Source of the DNA: JAWLHU01 sp049324875
GTDB lineage: Bacteria; Bacillota; Sulfobacillia; Symbiobacteriales; Symbiobacteriaceae
Direction of reading: 5' to 3'
Assembly: GCA_049324875.1 (NCBI GenBank)
Contig: JBMONC010000057.1
Span: 17,238 to 81,237, forward strand
DNA: 64,000 nt
Position numbers and translations under genes: made by a program. The notes beneath the pieces are model-generated. The model did no database searches. It saw nothing but the letters and a program-made list of their open reading frames with translations, and had not been told where the DNA came from. Shown piece after piece: positions 9,594 through 17,847 of this stretch. Within the stretch, counting starts at the first letter, position 1, and every line of letters starts with the position of its first letter.

Positions 9594-10802
9594 ATGCGCC
9601 GCTGGTTCGTGATCGGTCTGATCATGGTTCTGACGGGGTGTGCTGCGGGGCCGGAAACACCCGTGGCCCCGGGTGCGGATGGGAGTGCGAAACCCCCTGT
9701 CCCCGCCCCTGTGGAGCCGCAGGAGCCGGAGAAGGGGGAGGTGCTGCTCGCCTCCCTGGAGATGATCGACGAGGAGAGCGGGTGGGGGCTGTTGCGGGGG
9801 CACTTCGGGCTGGTCCGAACCGCCGACGGCGGCCAGACCTGGGCTCTCGTTTCGCCTCCAGGCGTGGACGCGCCCGCCCGAGCCCAGTTGGTGGCGCTCA
9901 CCCCGCTCAGGGCGTGGCTGGTGGAGGTCCGGGAGGGCCCATCGGGCCAGCGCCTCCTCCTCCACCTGACCGAAGACGGGGGGCAGGGGTGGGAGCGGGT
10001 CGAACTGACCACCCCCTTCCAGTCCCTCTATGGAGCCAGCGTGAGCATGGTCGATGAGCGGGTCGGCTTCCTGCTGGCCGAGGGTGAGCATGGCTCCCAC
10101 TCCCGCCCCGGCGCCCTCCTCCGGACCGATGACGGCGGCCGCAGCTGGAGGCTGGTGGCCGGTCCGGCTGAGATGCCCAACGCCGGAAAGATCCGCTTTG
10201 AGAGCCCACAGAGCGGCTGGGTGGTCGGGCACCAGATCTCCACCACCCCGGAGCGCCTGGCCGCCACCCAGGACGGGGGCCGGACCTGGACCGAAGCGCA
10301 GGAATGGCCGCTGCCCGAGGGCTTCCCCCCGGGCCAGGTCAGCATGGAAAGCCCGCCGGTTCAGGTCGGCGACCGCCAACTCCTGATCGCCTCGTTCTGG
10401 CCGGAAAGCCATCGGGCCACCGAGTTCCGCAGCCTGCTCTACGCTCGGAAACCCTCCGATGACGCCTGGCGCCTGACGGCCCATCTCCCGCACGGGCCCT
10501 CCTCCTTCCTGCCCGACGGGCACGGATGGCTCTGGGCGGGGGCCCCACGCGACCCCGGTACCAAGGCCCCCATCGCCGGGCAGCTCCACCTCACCGCGGA
10601 TGGAGGCGAGAGCTGGGCGATTGCAGAGCCGGATCCGACCCTGCAGGGCCTGCTGGACAAGGGCTACAACATCGGCAGGCTCGACTTTGTCACGCCCGAG
10701 ACCGGCTGGGCCCTGCTCACCGCCCCCGGCCCCTACCCTCCCCGGCTGCTCCGCACCACCGACGGCGGCCGGACCTGGACCATTCTCCAGCCCACCTCCT
10801 GA
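9594..10802 (+). CDS. YCF48/BNR-repeat (beta-propeller) lipoprotein
   Basis: The 402-residue product has a lipoprotein signal (MRRWFVIGLIMVLTGC) and then repeated Asp-box-like motifs of the form T-x-D-G-G-x-x-W (TADGGQTW, TEDGGQGW, TDDGGRSW, TQDGGRTW, TADGGESW, TTDGGRTW). It also has interleaved S/T-G-W motifs such as SGWG and TGWAL. This is the pattern of YCF48-like or photosystem-assembly-type beta-propellers, which in heterotrophic bacteria are secreted proteins of unknown role. It probably forms a six- or seven-bladed propeller at the cell surface. The ATG follows AGGGGG within a hairpin. The function is not assignable beyond the fold. Confidence 0.85.
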   Translation: MRRWFVIGLIMVLTGCAAGPETPVAPGADGSAKPPVPAPVEPQEPEKGEVLLASLEMIDEESGWGLLRGHFGLVRTADGGQTWALVSPPGVDAPARAQLVALTPLRAWLVEVREGPSGQRLLLHLTEDGGQGWERVELTTPFQSLYGASVSMVDERVGFLLAEGEHGSHSRPGALLRTDDGGRSWRLVAGPAEMPNAGKIRFESPQSGWVVGHQISTTPERLAATQDGGRTWTEAQEWPLPEGFPPGQVSMESPPVQVGDRQLLIASFWPESHRATEFRSLLYARKPSDDAWRLTAHLPHGPSSFLPDGHGWLWAGAPRDPGTKAPIAGQLHLTADGGESWAIAEPDPTLQGLLDKGYNIGRLDFVTPETGWALLTAPGPYPPRLLRTTDGGRTWTILQPTS

Positions 10803-10810
10803 GAGCACGA

Positions 10811-10845
10811 ACGGGACCCTGCCGGCGGCAGGGTCCCGTTTGCTT
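10811..10845. terminator. Bidirectional terminator between convergent genes
   Basis: ACGGGACCCTGCC and GGCAGGGTCCCGT form a perfect 13-bp stem with a short loop, followed by TTGCTT on the plus strand. It separates the propeller gene from the convergent small membrane-protein gene. Confidence 0.85.
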
Positions 10846-11119
10846 AGTACGGCCGGAGAGCCGGCTTCTCGTTCGGGTTGTAGCTCCGCAGCTCCAGCTC
10901 CCGGAGCCGCCGCTCCACCGGCCACTCGGCGAGCGCCAGGTAGAAGAGCAGGAGCCAGCCGAAGACCGGCACCAGCACCAGCAGGCTGAGAGCCCCCGAG
11001 TAGCCGGCCTTGCTGCAGATCCGCCACAGCGGAAAGATCGTAATGAAGAGACCCAGTGCCCCGAGGACCAACAGAACCCCCAACCCCGCCCCCACTGCCG
11101 CAAGCGGCATCGGCTCCAT
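10844..11119 (-). CDS. Small two-helix membrane protein, unknown function
   Basis: The 91-residue protein has a hydrophobic segment at about residues 6-32, a short loop with the motif WRICSKAGYSG, a second membrane helix (about 41-62) and a charged tail rich in Arg and Glu. The KAGYSG/KAGxPGW loop between two helices recurs in small bacterial membrane proteins of unknown function. ATG 11119 is chosen over an upstream in-frame GTG because it follows GGGGGAGG at normal spacing. It is a single-gene unit, with the plus-strand terminator on its 3' side. Confidence 0.7.
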   Translation of the reverse strand: MEPMPLAAVGAGLGVLLVLGALGLFITIFPLWRICSKAGYSGALSLLVLVPVFGWLLLFYLALAEWPVERRLRELELRSYNPNEKPALRPY

Positions 11120-11272
11120 AGCAAAACCTCCCCCTTGAGACTCCCGTACCATCCGACATTGATTGTAGAGCTTGGTGATTCGAATGGATAGGGATCGGTG
11201 AAAAGACTCCCCTGCGGGGGAGGGGGCTCCCCGCCCTCACCCGATGGATAGGCCGGGGGACCGCCGAACCGG

Positions 11273-11306
11273 AAAAAGGCCCGCAGGGCTCTCACCCTGC
11301 GGGCTC
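11273..11306 (-). terminator. Terminator of the fructose PTS operon
   Basis: On the minus strand GCCCGCAGGG and CCCTGCGGGC form a perfect stem around a short loop, followed by CTTTTT. It lies 13 bases after the ptsI stop codon. Confidence 0.9.
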
Positions 11307-11318
11307 TGCCATCCTCGT

Positions 11319-13025
11319 TCAGCCCTTCTGCAGCAAGGGCTCCACCAGGGCCAGCACCTCTGCGGGCCTCCCCTGCCGCAGGCTCTCCTGCGCCACCGCC
11401 TGCGCCTCCGCCAGGGTGGTGGAGCGGACCAGCCGGCGGATCTGGGCCAGCAGCGAGGGCGACATGGAGAGTTCGTCGATGCCCAGGCCCAACAGGAGCA
11501 GCGCCCCCGCCGGCAGGCCGCCCATCTCGCCGCAGACCCCCACCCACTTGCCGTGCCGGTGCGCCGCCTGGATCACCCGGTCGATCAGGTTGAGCACCGC
11601 CGGGTGGTAGGGCTGGTACATGGCGGCCAGCTCCGGATTGCCCCGGTCCACCGCCAGGGTGTACTGGACCAGATCGTTGGTGCCGATGGAGAAGAAGTCG
11701 ACCTCCTTCGCCAGGTGGTCGGCCACCAGCGCCGCCGAGGGGATCTCAATCATGATGCCAACCTCGTAGTCGGCTGCGATGGGGTGCCCCTCCGCCTCCA
11801 GCGACTGCCGGGCCTCGGCCAGCGCCTCTTTGGCCTGTCGGAGCTCCTCCAGCCCCCCGACCATGGGGAACATGATCGCCAGCTTCCCGTGCACGCTGGC
11901 CCGCAGGAGCGCCCGCAGCTGCGCCCGGAACAGCGCCGGCCGCCGGAAGCAGAGGCGCAGGGCCCGTACGCCCAGGAAGGGGTTCTCCTCCTTGGGGATG
12001 CCCAGGTAGGGCAGATCCTTGTCCCCGCCGATGTCGAGGGTGCGAATGATCACCCGGTGGCCCCGGGCGTGCCGGAGCGCCGCCGCGTAGGCCTGGTACT
12101 GCTCCTCCTCGTCCGGGGCGCTCTCCCGGCCCATGAAGAGGAACTCCGAGCGCAGGAGGCCGACCCCCTCCGCCCCCTTCTCCATCGCCAGCGCCACCTC
12201 ATCCGGCGAACCGGCGTTGGCCGCCAGCTCAACCCGGTGGCCGTCGGGCGTCACGGCGGGCAGGCCCATCTCGGCCCGGTCCCGCTCCGCCTGGGCCTGC
12301 GCCTCCTCCATCTTCGTCCGGTAGCGGTCCCGGGTGACCGGGTCCGGCGAGAGCACCACCTCGCCGGCGGTGCCGTCCAGGGCGATGGTGACGCCGTCAG
12401 CTGCGGCCTCCAGCACCCCGGTTGCCGCCACCACCGCCGGAATGCCCCAGCTGCGGGCCAGGATCGAGGTGTGCGAGGTGGGGCCGCCCTGCTCGGTCAC
12501 GATGCCTAGCAGCATCGCCCGGTCCAGCCCCAGGGTGTCGGTGGGCGCCAGGTCCCGTGCCACCACGATGGCGGGGCGGGTCAGCTGGAGCCCCACCGTC
12601 CGGCCGCTCAGCGCCGCAAGGAGCCGCCGACCCACATCCCGCACGTCGGCAGCCCGCTCCCGCAGGTACTCATCGCCCAGTGATTCCAGCATCGCCGCAA
12701 ACTGCTCGATCGCCTCGCTGACCGCCGCATCGGCCGACTTGCCGGCCCCGACGGCCCCCTCCACCATCGCCCGCAGCTCCGGGTCCTGCAGCATCAGCTT
12801 ATGGGCCCCCAGGATCTCCTGGCCCTGCTGGTCCGCGCGGGCCATCAGGGCGTCCAGATCCCTCTCCACCTGGACCAGGGCCGCCTCGAAGCGGGCCCGC
12901 TCCTGCTCGGGAGAGCCGGCGGCCCGCTCCGCGGACTGGCCCGCCGTGTCGGGCCGGTAGACCACAGCCCCGCCCACGGCGATCCCGGCGGCGGCGGAGA
13001 CGCCCCGGAGGACCCGCTCACTCAC
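11319..13025 (-). CDS. ptsI: Phosphoenolpyruvate-protein phosphotransferase (PTS Enzyme I)
   Basis: Enzyme I takes phosphate from PEP and passes it to HPr in the cytoplasm. At 568 residues it matches the family length. The active-site histidine is His185 in GGPTSHTSILARS, and the PEP-binding barrel shows GVGLLRSEFLFM, TLDIGGDK and the C-terminal GVCGEMGG. The start is the GTG at 13025, which overlaps the HPr stop by 8 bases, so translation is coupled. Longer upstream in-frame sequence runs through ptsH and is not homologous. It is the last gene of the fructose operon, so this copy is probably co-induced with fructose uptake. Whether another ptsHI exists elsewhere cannot be seen here. Confidence 0.95.
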   Translation of the reverse strand: MSERVLRGVSAAAGIAVGGAVVYRPDTAGQSAERAAGSPEQERARFEAALVQVERDLDALMARADQQGQEILGAHKLMLQDPELRAMVEGAVGAGKSADAAVSEAIEQFAAMLESLGDEYLRERAADVRDVGRRLLAALSGRTVGLQLTRPAIVVARDLAPTDTLGLDRAMLLGIVTEQGGPTSHTSILARSWGIPAVVAATGVLEAAADGVTIALDGTAGEVVLSPDPVTRDRYRTKMEEAQAQAERDRAEMGLPAVTPDGHRVELAANAGSPDEVALAMEKGAEGVGLLRSEFLFMGRESAPDEEEQYQAYAAALRHARGHRVIIRTLDIGGDKDLPYLGIPKEENPFLGVRALRLCFRRPALFRAQLRALLRASVHGKLAIMFPMVGGLEELRQAKEALAEARQSLEAEGHPIAADYEVGIMIEIPSAALVADHLAKEVDFFSIGTNDLVQYTLAVDRGNPELAAMYQPYHPAVLNLIDRVIQAAHRHGKWVGVCGEMGGLPAGALLLLGLGIDELSMSPSLLAQIRRLVRSTTLAEAQAVAQESLRQGRPAEVLALVEPLLQKG

Positions 13026-13284
13026 CGAAGCCACCCCCAACCAGTTGGGCCAGGGCGTCCATCGCCTCGCTCTCCTGCGGACCGGTGCAGCGGATGGTGA
13101 TCGTCTCCCCCTTGGCCACCCCAAGCGAGAGAACCGAGAGCAGGGAGCGGGCGTTCACCTCCCGTTCGCCCTTGCGCACGACGACCTCGGTGCCAGGGAA
13201 CTTCTGCACCGTCTGGACAAAGAGCGAGGCCGGTCGTGCATGCAAACCCGATGCGTTGGTGAGTGTGAACGTCCGCTCCACCAT
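13018..13284 (-). CDS. ptsH: Phosphocarrier protein HPr
   Basis: HPr relays phosphate from Enzyme I to IIA. The 88-residue protein has the active-site His15 in GLHARPAS. It also has Ser47 in VNARSLLSVLSLG, in the position of the regulatory Ser46 of Gram-positive HPr, with one residue inserted between them. That suggests it can be a target of HPr kinase for CcpA-type catabolite control, although no kinase gene is in the window. The start lies 16 bases after the IIBC stop. It forms the link between the IIBC gene and ptsI. Confidence 0.95.
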   Translation of the reverse strand: MVERTFTLTNASGLHARPASLFVQTVQKFPGTEVVVRKGEREVNARSLLSVLSLGVAKGETITIRCTGPQESEAMDALAQLVGGGFGE

Positions 13285-13300
13285 GATCCGAACAACTCCT

Positions 13301-14671
13301 TTAGGTGCTTTGCTTCATCGGCTTCAACGCATTAACCAAGAGCGCCGTAACTACCGTGCCCACCAGAATGGCCAGCGCATACAGCGCCAGATTGCCAACT
13401 ACGTTGGGAATGGGCAGGACGAAGATACCGCCGTGGGGCGCCTTCAGCGTGGCGCCGAAGGCCATGGAAAGCGCTCCGGCGACCGCAGATCCCGCCATGA
13501 TGGACGGGATCACCCGCAGCGGATCGGCGGCAGCAAACGGGATGGCGCCCTCGGTGATAAAGCTGATGCCCAGGACCGCCGCCGCCTTGCCGGCCTCCCG
13601 CTCCTCGACCGTGTACTTGGCAGGCGCCAGGAGCGTCGCCAGCGCCAGGCCCAGGGGCGGGGTCATGCCGGCGGCCATCACCGCCGCCTGCGGCCCGTAG
13701 ATCTGCGAGCCCAGCAGGCCCACCGCGAAGGTGTAGGCCGCCTTGTTGACCGGCCCGCCCATGTCAAAGGCCATCATCGCCCCGAGGATCAGGCCCAGCA
13801 CCACCGCCGAGCCCTGATTGAGGGTGTTGAGCCAGGACTGCAGGCCGTTCATGATCGAGGCCATGGGCGTGCCGATCACGTAGATCATCAGGAGGCCGAC
13901 GATGGCGGTGGAGAGGACCGGAAGGATAAGGACGGGCTTGAGACCCTCCATCGTCCGAGGCAACCTGATCGAACGGGTCAGCCACGCAGTCAGGTAGCCG
14001 GCCAGGAATCCGGCGATGATGCCGCCCAGGAAGCCCGCGCCCACCTTGCCTGCGAGGAAGCCGCCGATCATGCCCGGCACAATGCCCGGCCGGTCAGCGA
14101 TGGAGAAGGCGATAAAGGCCGCCAGGATCGGCACCATGAAGCCGAAGGCGCCGCCTCCGCCGATCGTCATCAGGTGGGCGGCCAGGGTCCCCTCCTGCTT
14201 GAAGGCCTCGATGCCGAAGGCGAAGGAGAGGGCGATCAGAATGCCGCCGGCCACGGTGAAGGGGATCATGTAGGATACGCCGGTCATGAGATGCCTGTAC
14301 CAGCCGGTGGCGGCAGCCGCCCGCTCCCGCTTGATCTCCTGCACCTGCTCGGCGAGATCCCGCTTCTGGGCGGAGAGCGCACGCTCCACCAGGGCCGCGG
14401 CGCTCTTGATCCCCTCGCCGACGCTGGCCTCGATCACGGTCTTCCCCGCGAACCGGCCCCGGTCGACATCGGCGTCGGCGGCGAGGATCACGGCATGGGC
14501 CTCGCGAATCTCCGCCTCGGTCAGGGCGTTCTCCACCCCCACCGAGCCCCGCGTCTCCACCTTGATCTCTGCGCCCCTTGCGGCCGCCGCCTGCTGCAGC
14601 GCTTCAGCCGCCATGTAGGTATGGGCGATCCCGGTGGGGCAAGCGGTGACAGCTACCAGTTTCTTCGTCAT
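13301..14671 (-). CDS. fruA: PTS fructose transporter subunit IIBC
   Basis: This membrane permease phosphorylates fructose during import. Its 456 residues comprise a IIB domain (about 1-100) with phospho-Cys11 in VTACPTGIAHTYMAAE, a linker, and a IIC domain with about eight or nine helices containing GGxIAGFLAGY and GGPVNKAAYTF motifs typical of the fructose family. ATG 14671 is chosen because GGAGGAGGT lies 7 bases upstream. The IIA domain, fused in many relatives, is a separate upstream gene here. The product enters glycolysis through the adjacent 1-phosphofructokinase. Confidence 0.93.
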   Translation of the reverse strand: MTKKLVAVTACPTGIAHTYMAAEALQQAAAARGAEIKVETRGSVGVENALTEAEIREAHAVILAADADVDRGRFAGKTVIEASVGEGIKSAAALVERALSAQKRDLAEQVQEIKRERAAAATGWYRHLMTGVSYMIPFTVAGGILIALSFAFGIEAFKQEGTLAAHLMTIGGGGAFGFMVPILAAFIAFSIADRPGIVPGMIGGFLAGKVGAGFLGGIIAGFLAGYLTAWLTRSIRLPRTMEGLKPVLILPVLSTAIVGLLMIYVIGTPMASIMNGLQSWLNTLNQGSAVVLGLILGAMMAFDMGGPVNKAAYTFAVGLLGSQIYGPQAAVMAAGMTPPLGLALATLLAPAKYTVEEREAGKAAAVLGISFITEGAIPFAAADPLRVIPSIMAGSAVAGALSMAFGATLKAPHGGIFVLPIPNVVGNLALYALAILVGTVVTALLVNALKPMKQST

Positions 14672-14728
14672 CCGTGGCACCTCCTCCAAGTATTCGGAAT
14701 CGGGGACGATCTTTCTGCGACTCGGGGC

Positions 14729-15172
14729 CTATTGGATCCCCTCCAGGAGATCGGATGGGGTCCGCGCGGTGGTCAGACGGGTCCGGAACTCCGCGTGCAT
14801 CAGCTGGCGTGCCAGTTGGGAGAGCGCCCGCAGGTGCAGGTCGTTGGCGCCCTCGGGGGCAGCGATCAGGAAGACCATGCGAACCGGCTCGCCGTCCAAC
14901 GACTCCCAGACCAGATCGTGGTTCGCCCGCCCGAAGGCGATGCCCGCCCGAAGCACACCGGCGCTCTTGCCGTGGGGGATCGCCACCCCGAAGCCGACGG
15001 CGGTGGTGCCCTTCGCTTCCCGCTCCCGGACGGCGCCCAGGTAGCGGTTCAGGTCGGAGACCACGCCGGCCGCCTCCAGCAGGCCCCCCAGCTCCACAAA
15101 CGCCTCGTCGGCGGTGCGGGCCCTCAGGTCCAGCGAGACGGTCGCGGGGCTGATCAGCTCTCGGATGCTCAT
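14729..15172 (-). CDS. PTS fructose-family subunit IIA
   Basis: The 147-residue PTS_EIIA type 2 protein accepts phosphate from HPr and passes it to the IIB domain of the next gene. The phosphorylation site is His67 in VAIPHGKS, and GFGVAIPHG and DLVWESLDGEPV are family hallmarks. The start ATG at 15172 gives MSIRELISP, a normal IIA N terminus; longer in-frame extension runs back into fruK and is not coding. The gene sits 16 bases after fruK, with AAGGAG upstream in the intergenic stretch. Confidence 0.93.
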   Translation of the reverse strand: MSIRELISPATVSLDLRARTADEAFVELGGLLEAAGVVSDLNRYLGAVREREAKGTTAVGFGVAIPHGKSAGVLRAGIAFGRANHDLVWESLDGEPVRMVFLIAAPEGANDLHLRALSQLARQLMHAEFRTRLTTARTPSDLLEGIQ

Positions 15173-15188
15173 GGTGTCGGACCACTCC

Positions 15189-16130
15189 TTACTGCTTTTC
15201 CATCCGGACCGAAGGCAGCAGCTGCTCCACCTGCTCCCGACCGGCCATCTGGGTGCCCGGCAGGCTGGCGGTGGCTGCGCCGGCGGCAATGGCGAGGCGA
15301 AGGGCCCGCTCAGGGCCGTACTGGTGAGAGAGGGCGAGGGCGAAGGCGGCCACCATGGAGTCGCCGGCCCCCACCGTCGACTCCGGCTGAATCGCCGGCG
15401 GCGTCGCCCACCAGGTGCCCTCCGGTGAGGCCAGCACCGCCCCCTCCGCTCCGCAGGAGATCACCACCATCTCCGGGCCCAGGCCGAGCAGCTCCCTGGC
15501 CGCCTGGCAGATCTCCGCCCGGTGGGGCAGCGGGCGGCCCAGCAGCCGCTCCGCCTCGCTCAGGTTTGGCTTGATCAGCGTCGGCCGGGCGGCGAGGGCG
15601 GCCCGCAGCGGCTCCCCGTCGGCATCCAGGATCACCGGCACGCCGGCGTCACGGGCCAGCCGGGCTAGGTCGTGGTAATAGGAGGCGGGCACCCCCGCCG
15701 GGAGGCTGCCGGTGAGGACCAGGAGCCCTGCGGTGGTCAGCGCCTTCCTTACGAGGGCGGTCATCCACTCCAGGTGGAGCTGCTCCACCTGGAACCCCAG
15801 GTCGTTCACCTCGGTCAACTCGCCCGAGTCCGGGTTGATCAGCTTCAGATTGACCCGGTTCTCCCCCTCCAGGTGGATAAACTGATGGGGAATACCCAGT
15901 TGATCCAGGTGCACCGTGATTAACCGGCCGTTGGTCTCGCCCAGGAAGCCCACCAGCTGGACCGGCTCGCCCAGTGCCTGCAGCACCCGGGCCACGTTGA
16001 CGCCCTTGCCCCCCGGGTCCACCCGGGCCTCCGTGACCCGGTTGGTCGACCCGGCCCGGAAACCGGGGACGGTGAGGGTGCGGTCTATCGCCGGGTTGAG
16101 GGCGACAGCCGTGATGGTTCGCGACGACAT
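15189..16130 (-). CDS. fruK: 1-phosphofructokinase (PfkB family)
   Basis: It phosphorylates fructose 1-phosphate, the product of PTS import, to fructose 1,6-bisphosphate in the cytoplasm. The 313-residue protein has the two PfkB signatures: GGKGVNVARVLQALG near the N terminus and the anion-hole/catalytic motif TVGAGDSMVAAFA near residue 250, with the GDS Asp as catalytic base. The start has AGGGGG upstream. Tagatose-6-phosphate kinase is a close relative, but the operon context with fructose IIA and IIBC makes 1-PFK the clear choice. Confidence 0.93.
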   Translation of the reverse strand: MSSRTITAVALNPAIDRTLTVPGFRAGSTNRVTEARVDPGGKGVNVARVLQALGEPVQLVGFLGETNGRLITVHLDQLGIPHQFIHLEGENRVNLKLINPDSGELTEVNDLGFQVEQLHLEWMTALVRKALTTAGLLVLTGSLPAGVPASYYHDLARLARDAGVPVILDADGEPLRAALAARPTLIKPNLSEAERLLGRPLPHRAEICQAARELLGLGPEMVVISCGAEGAVLASPEGTWWATPPAIQPESTVGAGDSMVAAFALALSHQYGPERALRLAIAAGAATASLPGTQMAGREQVEQLLPSVRMEKQ

Positions 16131-16160
16131 TCGGTTCGCCCCCTGTTGGTCTGATCGAGA

Positions 16161-16940
16161 CTACCCGCCGGCCCGGTCGGCCAGCATCACCCGCATCCCC
16201 CGGGTGATCAGCTCCGAGACGAAGTTCGGGTCGGCGCCATGGTCGGTGATCAGGGCGTAGAGATCACCCAGCGGGGCGATGGTGGCGAAGGCGACCTTGC
16301 CGACCTTGCTGGAGTCCGCCACCACCACCGCCTGGCGTGCCGCCCGGATCATGCGCCGCTTCACCGAGGCCTCTGCCTGGGTCGGGGTGGTCAACCCGCC
16401 CTCCAGGTCGATCCCGTTGGTGCCCACGAAGGCCCAGTCGACGTGGACCTCCTCCAGCGACCGCTCGGCCACCGGGCCCACCAGCGCCAGGGTGTTCCCC
16501 TTGACCGACCCGCCCGTCACGATCACGTGAATCCCGTCACTGTCGGCCAGTTCCGCGGCAATGTGAAAGGCGTTGGTCACGACGGTCAGGTTGCGCCGGT
16601 CACGCAGGGCCCGTGCGATCTCCAGCGTGGTGGTGCCGGCGTCCAGGATCACCGAGTCGCCGTCCCGGACCAGGCCGGCGGCCATGGCGCCGATCGCCCG
16701 CTTCTCCGCCAGCTGCTGATCGGTCTTCTCGGCAAAGGTGGGCTCGGCCAGGGTCGATTCCGCCGGCAGCGCCCCCCCGTGGGTCCGCTCCAGAAGCCCC
16801 GACTCCTCCAGCTCCCGCAGATCCCGGCGGATGGTCGACTCGGAGACGCCGAACTCGGCGCTGAGGGCGCTCACCTTGACCGCGATCCCGCTCTTCATGC
16901 GCTCCAGGATGACCCGACGACGCTCCTCGGGAAACATCAT
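16161..16940 (-). CDS. DeoR-family transcriptional regulator of the fructose operon (FruR-like)
   Basis: The 259-residue protein has an N-terminal DeoR helix-turn-helix (VSALSAEFGVSESTIRRDLR) and a C-terminal sugar-phosphate sensor domain with DSVILDAGTTTLEIARAL and VVVADSSKVGKVAF. It heads the fructose operon and probably represses it until a fructose phosphate accumulates. ATG 16940 is preferred because AGGGG lies 6 bases upstream; another in-frame ATG at 16946 is only 1 base from that site. The promoter just upstream is packed with GTGCTC repeats that are its likely operator. Confidence 0.9.
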   Translation of the reverse strand: MMFPEERRRVILERMKSGIAVKVSALSAEFGVSESTIRRDLRELEESGLLERTHGGALPAESTLAEPTFAEKTDQQLAEKRAIGAMAAGLVRDGDSVILDAGTTTLEIARALRDRRNLTVVTNAFHIAAELADSDGIHVIVTGGSVKGNTLALVGPVAERSLEEVHVDWAFVGTNGIDLEGGLTTPTQAEASVKRRMIRAARQAVVVADSSKVGKVAFATIAPLGDLYALITDHGADPNFVSELITRGMRVMLADRAGG

Positions 16941-16960
16941 GCTCATCCCCTGTCATATTC

Positions 16961-17018
16961 GAGCACTTCCTCGTGCTCATCTGTGCTCGATTATGATTAT
17001 ATGTGCTCGATTGTGCTC
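16961..17018 (-). promoter_or_regulatory. Operator array: five GTGCTC half-sites in helical phase
   Basis: GTGCTC occurs at 16973, 16983, 17003 and 17013 (spacings 10, 20, 10), three of them preceded by T and followed by GA or GG. An inverted copy, GAGCAC, lies at 16961. Two copies fall in the promoter spacer and the rest lie downstream of the -10, as expected for a DeoR-family repressor site. The regulator assignment is inference from adjacency. Confidence 0.75.
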
Positions 17019-17025
17019 GGGTCAA
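16996..17025 (-). promoter_or_regulatory. Promoter of the fructose PTS operon
   Basis: On the minus strand TTGACC (17025-17020) and TATAAT (17001-16996) are separated by 18 bases. The predicted start lies near 16989, leaving a leader of about 45 bases before the regulator gene. Confidence 0.85.
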
Positions 17026-17129
17026 CCCCATTCGCAGACAACTTACCTGCCCCCCTGCGACTGTGCGCAGGAGATCGGCCGGGAAGGGCGTATCTCTCCC
17101 GCAAGCGCCTTCGGGAGGGATAGGAAGCG

Positions 17130-17807
17130 GTGGTTACCCTGCGAATTGATGAGGAGTTGGCCGCCCAGGTGCCGTTCCTGCGGCTGGGCGCCGTTGCGGT
17201 CGATGGGGTTTCAGGCGGAGAGGCCACGCCGGAACTGCGGGCCCTGGTGGAGGCGACGGTCACCCAGACGGCCGCCTCCCTGAAGCTGGAGGAGATCAGC
17301 GGCCTGCCCGGGGTGGCCGGGTGGCGGAAGGTGATGAAGGCGCTGGGCACCGACCCGGCCCGGTACCGGATCTCGTCGGAGCGGCTGCTCCGCCGGGTGG
17401 TGAAGGGCGACGGCCTGCCCCGGGTCAACCTGCTGGTCGATCTGGTCAATGTCTGGTCGGTGGTGACAGGCCTGCCCATCGGGCTCTACGACGCCGACCG
17501 GCTGAGCGGCACGGCGCTGACCTTCGGGGCGGGCCGTCCCGGCGAGCGCTACATGACCCTGGCGGGGAGTGAGCTGGAGACCCAGGGGAAGCCGGTCCTG
17601 CGGGACGCCGCCGGCGTCTGCGGGTCGCCCCTCACCGACTCGGAGCGGACCGCCACCCACGAGGGGACCACCCGGTGCGTCGCCGTGCTCTTCGGGCCAC
17701 CCCTGTATGACGAGGAGGAGTTCGGCCGCCATCTCGAACTGCTCTGCGACTGGATGCGCCACTTCGCCGGCGGCCAGGTGACCGGGCGGACTGTGACAGA
17801 GGGATAA
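17130..17807 (+). CDS. B3/B4 domain protein (PheRS-beta editing-domain-like)
   Basis: The 225-residue protein matches the stand-alone B3/B4 fold found in the editing module of phenylalanyl-tRNA synthetase beta. Visible hallmarks are GWRKVMKALGTDPARYRISSE, split here as GWRKVMKALG and DPARYRISSE, then NLLVDLVNVWSVVTGLPIGLYD and a C-terminal TRCVAVLFGPP. Free-standing members are thought to bind or hydrolyse misacylated tRNA, but most are uncharacterised. The GTG start has GGGAGG and AGGAAG upstream. The gene is divergent from the fructose operon and convergent with the LacI gene. The specific substrate is unknown. Confidence 0.85.
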   Translation: MVTLRIDEELAAQVPFLRLGAVAVDGVSGGEATPELRALVEATVTQTAASLKLEEISGLPGVAGWRKVMKALGTDPARYRISSERLLRRVVKGDGLPRVNLLVDLVNVWSVVTGLPIGLYDADRLSGTALTFGAGRPGERYMTLAGSELETQGKPVLRDAAGVCGSPLTDSERTATHEGTTRCVAVLFGPPLYDEEEFGRHLELLCDWMRHFAGGQVTGRTVTEG

Positions 17808-17841
17808 AGAAAGGGCCGGACCCTCCTGCAGGGGGTCCGGC
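17806..17841. terminator. Bidirectional terminator
   Basis: GCCGGACCC (17815-17823) and GGGTCCGGC (17833-17841) form a stem. On the minus strand it is followed by CCCTTTCTTTAT, so it best serves the LacI-headed minus-strand operon, but it also lies just after the plus-strand B3/B4 gene. Confidence 0.8.
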
Positions 17842-17847
17842 TCGGGC

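Noticed and set aside
16973..17018. Short regularly spaced repeats as a mini CRISPR
   Set aside because: Units are 6-10 bp with 10-bp phasing over a promoter, with no spacers and no cas genes.
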